Origin: Bidens hawaiensis
Lineage: Eukaryota; Streptophyta; Magnoliopsida; Asterales; Asteraceae
Reading direction: 5' to 3'
DNA length: 64,000 nucleotides
Assembly (NCBI GenBank): GCA_021521415.1
Contig: JAIQDT010002857.1
Coordinates: 124,001-188,000 of the forward strand
In this document: positions 33,733 through 45,222 of the stretch, one piece after another
How positions within the stretch are numbered: position 1 is the stretch's first letter
How the letters are laid out: each line of letters begins with the position of its first letter
Made by a program: the position numbers and the translations under genes
The notes under the pieces: generated by a model
What the model was told of the DNA's origin: nothing
The model's input: the letters and a program-made list of their open reading frames with translations, nothing else
Database searches by the model: none

Positions 33733-34326
33733 CGATCCAACCCATTGGTCAGGCCTAGTTATTATATCAATTAATTCAAAAGCGTGTTGTACACTAATTT
33801 TCCTATTTTGCCTATATTAACCTCTTATCTTTAAGGTTAATAAACTTTCATCATCAACCTAAAAGCTGGTATAAAACCACACCTGGAGAGATAGATGCTA
33901 ATTTGCATTTGCTTTTATCATATATATTAAGATAACCCATTGTAACAGGATGGCGCTAATTAATTTGAAATTTTCCATCAGTCTTTGACTTATACACCAA
34001 CATTTGCTATAAAAGAAAATGAAAATTGTAAGCCACTAATAACATATGCAACATGAACACAGTGCACACCTTTATAACTATAAATTTCTAGTCAATATAC
34101 AGTTTGGACTTCAAAAGAAGCACTAACTATTTGCATTTTACTTTCGAAAATAAAGACTAGGGCCACATACACAAATAGTAACAGTTCTTATGTAAGCTAC
34201 AATCCATGTAACTGCTGGTGCAAGTTGAAATCTAAACATATATATATGATTTGCAAGGCCTTGTAGCTTGCAGTGACTTATAAAAGACAAAATTAAAAAA
34301 TAAAAAGTTAAACAGAACCTAACATC
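33733..34326. other. Intergenic sequence, no gene seen
   Basis: AT-rich sequence, with no supported coding region. Confidence 0.35.
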
Positions 34327-34405
34327 CTGTAAACGGTTAAGCAAATAGGCAGGAAATGTACCATAAATGATTGAGCTCCTTTTGGTATCCGGTGCGAATG
34401 GTGGA
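34327..34405 (-). pseudogene. Candidate isolated exon, unidentified
   Basis: On the reverse strand TTTCTGCAG is followed by an open stretch containing PFAPDTKRSSIIYGTFPAYL, then ends at a plausible AG|GTTCTG donor. The amino-acid composition looks protein-like, but I do not recognise the family. No neighbouring exon on the same strand could be assigned. It may be a gene remnant cut off by the retroelement at 30632-33727, or chance. Confidence 0.25.
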
Positions 34406-36130
34406 ACTGCAGAAATCAGGGACCGTTAAGCAAAATGGGCTTTTAAAACCTAATATAAGTCAACACGAAAACCCAAAAATTGAAAGCCGAGCACTCGAGT
34501 AGGCAAGTTACAGACTAGAGATTCAGTATCCCTCACGTCAGCCTTCGGTTTGATTTGATGCAATCCGAATCTACCATATGTTTATATAAATAATAAACCA
34601 TATCTAACACGCATGTTAGATGCTTAAACATTTAGCGGAGAAAAACATTAAGACTTGTTATTCTTATTTTTTTTTTATAACATAGTTGTTTTTAACATTT
34701 ATGTAAGGAAACAAGACGTTTACACACACTTTTTAAACATATTATTTATAAAAATAATCATTTCTAACACAAATGTTTGGAAATGCAACGTTTAAAAAAA
34801 CCCGATCTAACGCGCACGCTAGAATATTAGCGTTTACCCGAAACGAAAGGTTTACTAAAAACCATTTCTAACAAAATTGCTAGACATAAATGATTTCAAA
34901 ATCGTTAAATTATACCAATAAAATCCCAACGGTTTTCCAAGACCATTTCTGGCATTATAGTTAGAATACAAACGACTATGAAAATCATTTTCAAAACCAA
35001 ACAGTTAAATCCAACATTTCGTTTTGTAATACGGAATAGAATATAAGATTGCACCACAGTCTCTAAAAATCCAAACACAACAAGTTGTAATTTGCAAATA
35101 ATTTCCAAAAAATATATATATTTTTATAAGATTATAATCTCTAAAATATTTTTATTTTAAACTATTTCGGGAGTCCAAAATCCTTATAAATAAGGTTTTA
35201 AAATTATAGCAATCTCACAAAATCCGTTTTAAGATTGTCAGACATGGGTCACAATATTATTTAAAAATAATAAAATAAGTATAATGATATTCTCGTTATA
35301 CAAAAGAAATACCGTAGTGCAATATCGTGTACAAAACCAAAAAGGAAATAAAATAAAGTACAATTTATATATTAATATAAAGATTCATGTCGATGTCTTT
35401 GGTCAGAACTTCAGCAGAAACTTCTTAACTCGAGTCTTCCACTCATTGAATATTTTCACATTCGTCTTAGTTTTTCTTAATGTGGTTAACTCCATTAACT
35501 GCAACAAAAGATGAACAAAGCAATATATATTGAGCATGGTTGATGTATGTATTCAATACGCTTCCTTTAAAATAGATTTCAGGTCTCTACTAAAGAGCAG
35601 TCTGTCTCCCAAGATACAACAATCAGAACAGTTATATTGGTATGTACTGCCGGAGATGGCACTCGCACCAGAGATTACACTAGGTATATTGGTGTTTTTG
35701 AAAAGAAAAAGAATTGGAAGAATAATATGTTGCTGTAATCGAGTAGAAAGTATCCTCTATATGGGTTCCCAACATATATACGGGTCTTCATGTGTTCTCC
35801 ATGCTCCAAATACCTCTCTTGTATATATCTATTTGCGTACATCTTTTCCCCTCTATCAAATGAGACACTAAGTCTACTAAATATACACGAGTTGTAGGTG
35901 AGCGAGGAGTCTCACTTAATTAGAGACTTAAGACACAAATAAAACTCATCAAGTTTCATAAAGAAACTCTACTCAATAGTTTCAACATATTAAGAGTTTA
36001 ATATTAATAATTTAATATATTATTTTCCATTCACTAACTTATAATTTTCCAACAAATTCTGCACTTCGTAGTGAAAGTAAAGTGTAGGGGGTATCTGGAG
36101 TACCACATGGATACCCTCTAGATCCGCCAT
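34406..36130. other. Upstream intergenic region of the IPMS-like gene
   Basis: AT-rich with repeated CATTTCTAACA / TCTAACGCGCACG-like phrases (34590-34870). Two open frames at 35284-35514 and 35530-35871 carry no recognisable domain. No regulatory element beyond the TATA box below was identified. Confidence 0.35.
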
Positions 36131-36139
36131 GTGAGAAAA

Positions 36140-36147
36140 TATAAAAG
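36140..36147 (+). promoter_or_regulatory. TATA box of IPMS-like gene
   Basis: TATAAAAG lies 66 bp upstream of the chosen ATG, predicting transcription start near 36170. The in-frame ATG at 36167 would fall at the start site itself, so 36206 is preferred. Confidence 0.45.
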
Positions 36148-36205
36148 TGTCTGTATATATATAATCATGTACCCTCTCATTAAACCTCATCCCTCTCCTA
36201 GAATC

Positions 36206-39200
36206 ATGGCTAGTCATTGTGGCATGCCACTAATCTCCTCATTCCGATCGCCACCACAGATCAATATGGTTTTCAATTCGGCTCGTCGTCCAACCTACGT
36301 CCCTAACCGCATCTCTGACCCTAAATACATTCGTATTTTAGATACAACTCTTCGTGATGGGGAACAATCATCGGGGGTTGCATTTACACCAAAAGAAAAG
36401 CTTGATATCGCTCGTCAACTTGCCAAATTGGGTGTAGACGTCATTGAGGCAGGGTTCCCTGCAGCATCTAAATCCGAGGCAGAAGCGGTTAAGTTGATAG
36501 CACAAGAAGTTGGAAATACGAGCATTACGGACAAAAACTTTGGTGATCATGTGCCCGTGATTAGTTGTCTGGCAAGGTGCACCAAGAAGGACATAGACGT
36601 GGCATGGGAGGCTGTGAAATATGCAAAATATCCAAGGATAATGACGTTTATAGCAACAAGTGAGATTCATATGAAGTATAAGCTAAATATGACGAAAGTT
36701 GAAGTGCTTGAAAAGGCTAAAGGTATGGTGCAATATGCCAAGAGTTTAGGTTGTCATGACATTCAATTTTGCATTGAAGATGCTACAAGGTACGTGCATT
36801 ATTATATTATTAAATTAAGTTCACTCATTTTAATATTCATTTACTATAGTAATTCGTAGTGAGATTCAATTAACTACACTTAATAAATTAAATTGTGAAC
36901 CATTTATCAATAATAATTCGAACCGACAATTTAATCATTCACTCTTAACTTTTACTCTTACTGGATAATGTAACTCACGTAATAATTATAGATTTACACT
37001 TGATTTCAACACAATTTTGCTCATAAGAACGATCATGAACGAATCTAAGTGGGTTAGCCTTAATTGACAACGAAAGTGAAAGTTTAGAGTGTCATTGTTA
37101 GCTTATTTGGTCAACAATGGGCCACGAAGACATTGGAAATTTCATTGTTTACTTATTTGCGTGAGATTCATGAGATTCTTGGCTAAACTTTTATTGACAG
37201 ATCAGAAAGAGAATTTTTATATGAGATTCTTGGCGAGGTTATTAATGCAGGTGCAACAACTGTTGGCATTGGGGATACTGTCGGCTGCAGCTTGCCCAAC
37301 GAGTTTGGGCAACTCATTGCTGACATAAGAGCCAATACCCCTAGGATTGAGGACGTTATCATTTCTACCCACTGTCATAATGATCTTGGACTTGCTACTG
37401 CGAATACTTTACTCGTAATATATTGCATGCGTGCATATGTGTTACTAATTTTCTAGCCGTCTTTGTGTTCTAGTAACTTATGTGCCTTCTATCACTTCCA
37501 GGGGGCTTCTAATGGTGCAAGGCAATTAGAAGTAACAATCAACGGAATTGGAGAGAGAGCCGGTAATGCTTCATTGGAAGAGGTAGGTCGATCGGTTAAT
37601 GTTGTTCATAGATGATTTAACCAAATCCATGCATGCGACCTTTAAAACTGTTAGATATAATATATTAGTCGGTGTTTATTTAACAATCTTTACTCACTAG
37701 AAGATATGATTCAATTAATTAGGTCGCTATTTAATTATCCTCACTGTAATTTATTAAATAGTTGATCAATAATAAACAATATATATTAGACCTTATATTA
37801 TTCTGTAAAAACTATACTAACCTTGTTAAATGTATATGTACAGGTAGTGATGGCTATAAAATGTAAAAGTGAGTTACTGGATTATCTCTGCACCGGAATA
37901 GATACAAAACACATCAGCATAGCTAGCAAATGGTATGTGTGTGGTTACGGATTTAGAAGAAAAATTGAGGTGTATTCCAAAAAGTTTTTTTGGACCTTGA
38001 GGTATCACAACATTTGATCAGGGGGGGTCCGAATACATAGAATGAAGAAGAAAAAAATTTGCACTAATTTTACACTTCATCATAAAAGTTGAGAGGTATT
38101 CAGAAGACACCCCCTAGATCCGCCCCAGTGTATATATAGTCTAGGTGTGCATGTGTCAATATTAACTATAATATTAACCATATCTTTGTGTCTTTGTTTA
38201 TTATAATTACTTAGGTGGAAGAGTACACTGGGATGCAGGTGCAACCACATAAGGCTATTGTTGGTGCTAATGCTTTTGCCCATCAAAGTGGGATCCATCA
38301 GGTCTTTCTTTGGTCATTCACAATTTAACTAAGCTTCAATTATTTGTATAACTGATCGCCCATGCATCATGCTTTCGGTGTATATAGGATGGTGTCCTAA
38401 AGAACAAAAGCACCTATGAACTCATTTCTCCTGAAGATATTGGACTTCACAGATCTAACGAGTTCGGACTTACACTCGGAAAACTTAGGTTATAATTTGA
38501 ACATTGCATTTTAAGAAATTTATGTAGTTTCAAATTTTCTTAAACTGAAAAAACTTTTTTTTTTCTTTTTTCTCTTTCACACTAAAATCTTCTCGTTTGA
38601 TGCCTCCTACACATGTATGAAATATATATAGGTGTGTTCACTGGTGAACCACAAAAGAGTATAGAAAACCGGAAGCTTTACATAAAAAAATCATAAAATT
38701 AAATTTATCTTTACATGTAAAAGACTCACTTTTACATGCATGAAGAAACATAGAAGCCATTTTGATAAAACTAATATGAATTGGTTGTTTTATGATCCTA
38801 TTCTTAATGCTAGCTAGCACTTGCTTTAATTTATTTAAAATTCTAATTTCACATATATATTGTTATATGCATGCAGTGGAAGCCATGCTTTAAAAGTGAA
38901 ACTCCGTGAGGTATTATGCAATGCTCGACTCATTTTGATCCATTGGTAACCTGTATTAATTTTTAATGTTTCTTATGTTTTTATCTGTTTTGGCTGTAGC
39001 TTGGTTATAACTATGACGGCAAGGAACTTAACGATATGTTTGTACGCTTTAAATTATTAGCTGAAACAAACAAGGTAGTCACAGTTTCTTTTTTATGGTG
39101 ATCCATATCGTGTGTTTAGAATGTATAACTACCTACCTTTAACATCCATGCAAGATTTTAACGCATCCACTTATTGGGTCCTTAATTAATTTATGTCTAT

Positions 39201-39246
39201 GCAGGTTATCACTGATGATGATCTAAAAGCATTGGCGTCTCTCTAA
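36206..39246 (+). CDS. IPMS: Isopropylmalate synthase-like, no regulatory domain
   Basis: Member of the alpha-isopropylmalate synthase family, which condenses acetyl-CoA with 2-oxoisovalerate in the first committed step of leucine synthesis in plastids. Proposed exons: 36206-36789, 37201-37414, 37502-37582, 37844-37936, 38215-38301, 38388-38488, 38877-38910, 39000-39074, 39205-39246 (about 436 residues). Visible motifs are [11 protein letters not shown] (about residue 48), a [14 protein letters not shown] strand, the metal-binding [21 protein letters not shown], and [15 protein letters not shown]. The protein stops soon after a DDDLKAL helix, where typical plant IPMS continues into the LeuA dimer/allosteric domain, so leucine feedback control is probably absent. 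Conserved positions differ from the usual family pattern: GEQSS for GEQSP, IEDATR for PEDAGR, GIGDTVG for NIPDTVG. Exon 4 uses an unusual donor or carries a one-base loss. The short N-terminal extension is a weak transit-peptide candidate. Substrate cannot be inferred. Confidence 0.8.
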
Positions 39247-39479
39247 GCCTAGAAGAATAGATATCTAAGTAATGTTGAGTTCTTTTACCTTTTTTTTTTA
39301 CTTTTATAATTAAGTTGTATTTGATCTTAAGACCACTAGCAAAGCGTCTTTATTTAATTAACATTTTTTTTTAATTGTCTTCATCGGTCATAAAGGTCCG
39401 TTCAATCTCTCCTCTTGCCCTCTTGGTTAAGCATGCGACCACACTTATTAATTAATTATATCAAACTAGAATTTTACAA
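39247..39479. other. 3' flank of IPMS-like gene
   Basis: AT-rich with a T-run at 39291-39299. No clear polyadenylation signal stands out and no gene was seen. Confidence 0.35.
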
Positions 39480-40040
39480 CGCGCTGGGGCAGTTGGTTGG
39501 TAAAGCTCGACCGTTACGATGGCGAGTTAACACGCATTCGATCAGTATCTGTTACGTTTATTACGGTATAAACAACCTTGATAAAATCCAATCGTTGAAA
39601 CACAAAAAAATAAATTCATAAAATTAATATATAAAAAACAAAATATTTAAAACGACGTTTATTTGGTCAGTAAAACATAAGCATTGAGGTCTGCGCGGGT
39701 GAGTCGGTAAAACCCGTGCGTTGGAAAACCCCGAGCGTTGGAAAATCCGAGCGCTACGATGGCGAGTCAATGCAAATTCGGTCAGTTTTAAGTTACGCCA
39801 TAACCAATTCATCATATTAACATATAAAAAATCTAAATATTTAAAACGACATTATTCGGTCGGTAAAACCCGAGTGTTGCAGTCCCTGGTGTTGTGTTGG
39901 TGAGTCGGTAAAACCCGAGGCATTGTCGGTGCCGCGCGTTGAGGCGTTAAGTCAATAAGAATTTAGTCGGTTTTGGATACGTTTGCTATGGTATCAGAAC
40001 AAAAAAAATCAATAAAATCCCGGCGTTGGTAAAAACTGAG
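39480..40040. repeat. R repeat, three tandem units of about 190 bp
   Basis: Units near 39485, 39680 and 39880 share GGTAAAACCCGAG, GCTACGATGGCGAGT.AA, ATTCGGTCAGTTT and AAATATTTAAAACGAC(G/A). The family also occurs at 13440-13970. The array is interrupted at 40040 by an LTR and resumes at 41846. Confidence 0.65.
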
Positions 40041-41845
40041 TGTCAACATTCGTCATTTTTCAAGCTCGAAACCCGCCCCATTTTAAAATTTCAATAAAAT
40101 TCGGATCCATTTTTATTAATAAAAGTTGGATTTGTTTATTTTATTTATGATTTTAAAATTCATTATTACAATCTAATTAATTACAAGTTTCATTTCATAG
40201 CTTTATATCTTTATATCTTTTATGCATTTTATACCTTTATTCTCTTAATCTATCATAAGTTTCATATTACAAACTTTAATCATGTTTTGTTATTTATTCA
40301 AGTCATGCATTCAATCCAATTCATGGCCAAATTTATTAGTTTTATGTTTAATTAACATTTTTATGATCACATTGATTTCCTTTAATCAAAATTCCTATGT
40401 TACAAGTCCAAATTTATGATTATTATTCAACATTTTTAAGACTTTTTAACACAATTAAATTCTTTGACCAACTTAATCAAATTGAACACCCTTGACTCTT
40501 TTTTCCTAGAAATTGAGCTCATTTTTCTTCCTTCACTTTGTCACATTCACAATTACTAAATTCCTTCTTCTTGAGCTCTCTTTGGTGTTTTGCATAGCTT
40601 TGACTTATAAAGTCAAACCGATAAAGTTCAAAACTTTTTCTTATTATCTTTTATGTCCTTTCCTCGGGTATGTTTATGTTATTTTTATGCGTGTTTCCAT
40701 CATTTAGAAACTTAATGCTATGTTAAACTTAACTTAACATTAGTATTAGTTCATCAAAAAACGAACTTGATTCGCTTACGTATTTATTCGGTTCAGTTTA
40801 GTTATTTTATAGATCCAACATCTAAAAACTAATTCTTTTCATTAAATCAACTAAAAAAAATATTTTTAACAAGTCGAAAAATAATGTGATTAACCATTAT
40901 TATGACCCAAATTTTTATAAATAATTTAAAATAAACTCGCTTATATATTTTTGTCAAAAAGTCTAATAATAGACAATTATAAATGTAATATATATGTTTT
41001 TCTTACAAAGGTTTAAACACTAAATCAACAACCGGATTTGTCTAAGTCTTATGTTTCATTTTATTACCTTGATTCCTATTTTGAACCTAGAAATATTTTC
41101 TAGGGCCGCTCGTCGAACCAAACTCATCCGGTTCAGCTCGCTTAAACGCATAGTTCGCTTTTACTCGCTTATTTTAACATGTGAGTTTCTCACACCCCCT
41201 TTTTAACGCTTTTACATTTTTGGAAGTAGCATATATATCCTATTCAAGACATTTACTTAGTTATTTATTTTCAAACTACAATTCATGTTATGGACTTATA
41301 TGTTTACTTGCTTAATTGCTTCAATTTCAATTCTAAGTGGTGGTTTCGATAATTATGATCATGCGCCCCCTCTTGCACTTAGGACCATGTTGTTATGAGC
41401 GGAAAAGGGTCTCATTATCCGAGTACGTTGGTTGTTACCAACTGGAAAGGACCTTGCGTGCGTTTATCTGAGTACGTTGTTTACCAACTGAAAGGACCTT
41501 GCTTGCGTTTTACACATGTTCATAGAATTACATGATTTTCTTTACGTATATATCAAACTTGTAAAATTCTCACCAACTACTTGTTAGTTGACTTTATTTT
41601 ATATACGTGCTACATGTACGATTATTATAGGATGAAGCTCGATAAAGACACTAAACTTGGGTTTTTTAAACAAATGGACAAATTGTTTAGTTGTGTTTAT
41701 TTATTTATTTTTTTTGTATTTTTTTGTTTTCAAATTTGTGTAGTTGAAATTAATTAATGATAATATTGTCACTTAATAGTGTCACATGTGTTTGAACAAT
41801 CTGTACATCACACTTGGGCGTTTCCGCTTAAGCCGGGGTGTTACA
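40041..41845 (+). mobile_element. Solo LTR, family X (third copy)
   Basis: It runs from TGTCAACATTCGTCATTTTT to CCGGGGTGTTACA, 1,805 bp. It shares with the other X copies the near-terminal CACACTTGGGCGTTTCCGCTT and the GAGTACGTTG..ACCAACTG duplicated segment (41420-41510). No clean target duplication was found (CTGAG / TGTTG). The host R repeat continues on both sides. Confidence 0.65.
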
Positions 41846-42040
41846 TGTTGTTAGCCCCTGAGCGTTGCGGAGGTGAATCGGTAAAACTTGGGCGTTGGTA
41901 AAACCCAAGCGTTGTCGGTCCTGAATATTATGATGATAAGTTGACACGAATTTGGTCGATTTCGATTATGTTCGTTACGATATTAGAACTAACGGTGTTG
42001 TGCCACTTGGACCAATAGATAGCCAAGCGGCACCAAACTT
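41846..42040. repeat. R repeat, continuation
   Basis: It resumes the interrupted array with GTTGCGGAGGTGAATCGGTA and GGTAAAACCCAAGCGTTGTC, then GTGCCACTTGG..GCGGCACCAAACTT as in the 13850 copy. Confidence 0.6.
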
Positions 42041-43741
42041 TACAATTATTATTTAGTATTAATGTAATTAGTCAGTTGCTTATTTAAGATGATTAATTAA
42101 GTTAACAAGGGCAAAATGGTTTTGTTAATGCTTATGTTGACTTGAATGGTTATGTTGACTTGAATGGTTCTTTTCAGCCAATGAGCTTTAAGCTCAGCAG
42201 ACGTTGAAGGAAAAATGAATATTTGGATTGAAGGCTGCAAAGTTTTAAATTTGAATCCGATAACAGTGTAGACCAATTTTTGTACAATCTCCTTTAAAAA
42301 ACAACTTCTTTAGGTAAAAATATCAAACAAACCTTCAAGAACTTGGATTCCAAATAAACGAGAGGACATGGTCTAAAGGTTGTGGGGAATGGACTATTCA
42401 TGAAAACAAGTCAACCCATCAAAGGAAAAAATAAAATAAAAATGAAAATGCCTTTACATTATGCAATTTTTTTTGGATGGTGTGTGGGTCGGGTGAGTTA
42501 AGAGGGAAAGAGGAGAATATTAATTCCATAACAAGTTTACTAATTATCTAATTAGTACAAGTTAGAGGTTTGGCGTCGCAGAAGCTGCTTTGATGGATTT
42601 TTTATATTTAGTATTTGTTTTTCGTATGCTGTCACGTTTGGTTGTGGTTTTAAAACTGGTACTTGTGGGTATGGTTAAGTCCTCTTATCTCCGCTGCTGC
42701 TCAAGTTTGAGGCTCTATTATGGGCATCATTTTGTTTTATTTTTTTGTCAAAATTTGTGGGGTCGGCACTGTTGACTTATTACTTTTGGGTGGCACGTGT
42801 GCAGGACACCTGGCGATTTTCTCAGACTCATAGTCCGATCGTCTGCTTCGTGTTCTAATCGTGGATTTGTGGTTTCTACTCTATATTTTAGGGTTTCACT
42901 TAGGTTTGCCCGTTATGTTCAGTGTCTTCTTTGTTGTTTGGGATTCTCTGCGTTTGATGCTTTCTTTATGGTTCGGGCTTTTTCTTCAGAATGTTGTAGT
43001 TGTGCTTGCTGTTTGGTTGGCACAATTTGGAAGTTTATATGCTCTGTTTATTATCAAGTAAATGTCCTGTTCATTGTGGAATATGCGTGTAGTGCTAGGT
43101 CGACCGTTAACCATGCTTGCTGCTTGTAGATCGATGACGTTTTATTGTATGTGATAGCTAACTTGATTTGGATATAAACTGTTATCATGTTTAGATGTTG
43201 TTGGTGTTTGGTTTTACTTATTGGTCCTTCAAGTGTAGGTATTACCTTTTGTTATGCTAGTTTTGTATGTAAGCTAGTTAATGTAGGATGAGTGCAGTTT
43301 TTCTGCAAATTTTAATGAAGGGTTTGTTTGTGATTAGGTTGGTAGGCTTTAACTAGTACATTGTGCAGAGACAAGGTATTTTTTTTCTTCTTTTTTTGGG
43401 CTAATTAAGTCAGGTCACTAGAATATTTTGAGTTTCTTAGTTAAGCTTTATGCGTTTGTTTAATAGTGAAAAAATGAGTCTTGAGGTTTTTTCATACCAT
43501 TTTATAGTTGGGAAACAGTTTTGTAATAATTTTAGATGATTTAAAACTATCATATTCACATGGCATCATGTAGACTTTATTAGCTTTCATTAATGAATTG
43601 ATGTTCGTTTTTTGTAGGCTTTGATTGCTACTAGCATTTGCTGAGAGTTTCAGCCCCTGCAGGTGTTATGGTAAGCCGATAATTGTGGAAAGTTTTTGCT
43701 TTATAGATATTTTCAAGACATTTAAGCTCTGGTGATTAAGT
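42041..43741. other. Intergenic sequence, no supported gene
   Basis: Contains a T/G-rich stretch (42580-43400) with a 110-codon open frame (42797-43129, +) that is cysteine-rich but has no recognisable domain. I do not call it a gene. Confidence 0.35.
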
Positions 43742-43749
43742 GTAGCAAG

Positions 43750-44126
43750 TAGAGGGGGGCAAATAAATCGGTTAACCGAACCGACCTGAAAACTAAACCA
43801 AAACCAAACCAGTTTGAAACCAATTATGTAAAAACTGGTTTGAACCGATTGAAACTGTAGGTTTAGAACCGGTTTGTAATTTTCTCCACCAAAACCGGTT
43901 TCAAACCGGTTAACCAAACCGAAACCAACCAAAACTGGGCAAAAACCGATCAAAGCCTGAACCGAAACCAATCAAAACCCGAATCGAAAGCGATCGTACC
44001 ATGGTAAGAAACCTGTTTCAACCCGAACCGAAACCGATCATAAATCGGTTTTGACTTTTGTTGACCAACCCGAACCGGTTTTAACCCAAACCGGTTTTGA
44101 GTTTTAAACCGGTTTGTGCACCTCTA
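43750..44126. mobile_element. hAT MITE with perfect 8 bp TSD
   Basis: The termini TAGAGGGGGGCAAA and (reversed) TAGAGGTGCACAAA form inverted repeats. GTAGCAAG occurs immediately outside on both sides (43742-43749 and 44127-44134). Eight-base duplications with TAGAGG ends indicate the hAT superfamily. The 377 bp interior is dominated by AACCGGTT and CCGAACC motifs and codes for nothing. An older relative lies at 11379-11716. Confidence 0.85.
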
Positions 44127-44134
44127 GTAGCAAG

Positions 44135-44779
44135 TGTAGCACTCAGAAAAAGCAGTGATTAATTAAAAGGTATTCTATATTCATGTTAGCGTATGCGTAT
44201 TATGGAGTGAGTTTTAAGTTATTAATCTCATCCTCATTGAGCAATGTTAACTGACCTGGGTCATCTCCAAAAAAAGATGACATACCTCTTCAGTTGCTAA
44301 TGTGCATACAGTTAGCGCCTATGTTTCGGAAGCTCTTAACGAGACAGTCAGCATTCGTAGAACTGGTGTTTTGGCTTCGGCTGCGGCCATGCTGTGTGGT
44401 TCTTGCACATGCTGCACTTGTAACCACTAAACTGGTACACAATATAAAAGTATATTGTCATTTCGTATCTATGCCACATGTTATCTGCACTTGTACGTGC
44501 TCATATATACTCCTACACTTATTGCAGCTTGGAAACTTGGGAGAAACAAATAATTATTGCTTAAGCATTTTCTTTATGAAAAACTGAACCGTTAATACAG
44601 TTTACTAGAAAACCTTGCTAATAGATATATAGCATGTGCTTAAAATGCATTATTAAATTACTAGGTTGCCTTTAAAATTAATATTTACATAGAAACTTGC
44701 ATGACTGAAAAAAACCTTAATATGATGAATCATATGTTCGAAGTGTGATGTTACGTAACCGTATAAAACTTATTAAAAT
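44135..44779. other. Intergenic sequence, weak coding-like stretch
   Basis: Near 44292-44424 one forward frame reads smoothly for about 45 codons (SVANVHTVSAYVSEALNE..) before a stop. I cannot identify it and it may be a gene remnant. The rest is AT-rich. Confidence 0.25.
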
Positions 44780-45005
44780 TAAAATACCATCTAAAAGTAG
44801 GGATGATCAAATGGTATCCGGTACCGGTATCGGTACCAACCTTACCGTGCCAATTCGGTATGAATATTTGCATTTTTTTGGGATCGGCACTACCGATACC
44901 GGTATTTTCAGTTAATTTACCTTTTAATGCTGAAATGTACCGGTAACCATTTTTTCCGGACTTTCGGGACCGGCATTACCGGTTCAGTACGATACCGGTA
45001 TCAAG
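44780..45005. repeat. GGTACCGG-rich repeat
   Basis: Dense GGTACCGGTA / TACCGGTATC motifs in both orientations, a small MITE-like remnant. The copia element inserted at its right edge, and TCAAG at 45001-45005 is that insertion's left target duplication. Confidence 0.5.
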
Positions 45006-45222
45006 TATGGAAGGTATAATCAACCGATAATACTTTTCATTTACAATCAAAGGGATTAAATACAATAACAAACCAACTTTACAAGAAAAGAATCACAATA
45101 AATATGGAAAACAATTATTGCAAATACTATCTAAATATAATGACAAAGTTTGAATCCTTAATCATTTGGCGGGATATCGGTTTCCTTAATCGTTTGGCGG
45201 GATATCGGTAGTATTATTGATA
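45006..45222 (-). mobile_element. 3' LTR of copia element
   Basis: It starts TATGGAAGG and ends TATTATTGATA in + orientation, that is TATCAAT...TTCCATA in element sense, with TCAAG outside. At 217 bp it is 28 bp longer than the 5' LTR because a GGCGGGATATCGGTTTCCTTAA block is duplicated. The bases just inside, in element sense GCGGGGGCA, are the polypurine tract. Confidence 0.85.

Noticed and set aside
35530..35871. 113-codon forward frame upstream of the IPMS-like gene
   Set aside because: No domain or homologue recognised and no supporting splice or promoter context. It was considered as a pararetroviral or copia fragment, but no motif supports that.
42797..43129. Cysteine-rich 110-codon frame
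   Set aside because: No signal peptide or cysteine spacing of a known secreted family. It starts in T/G-rich intergenic sequence and looks like chance.
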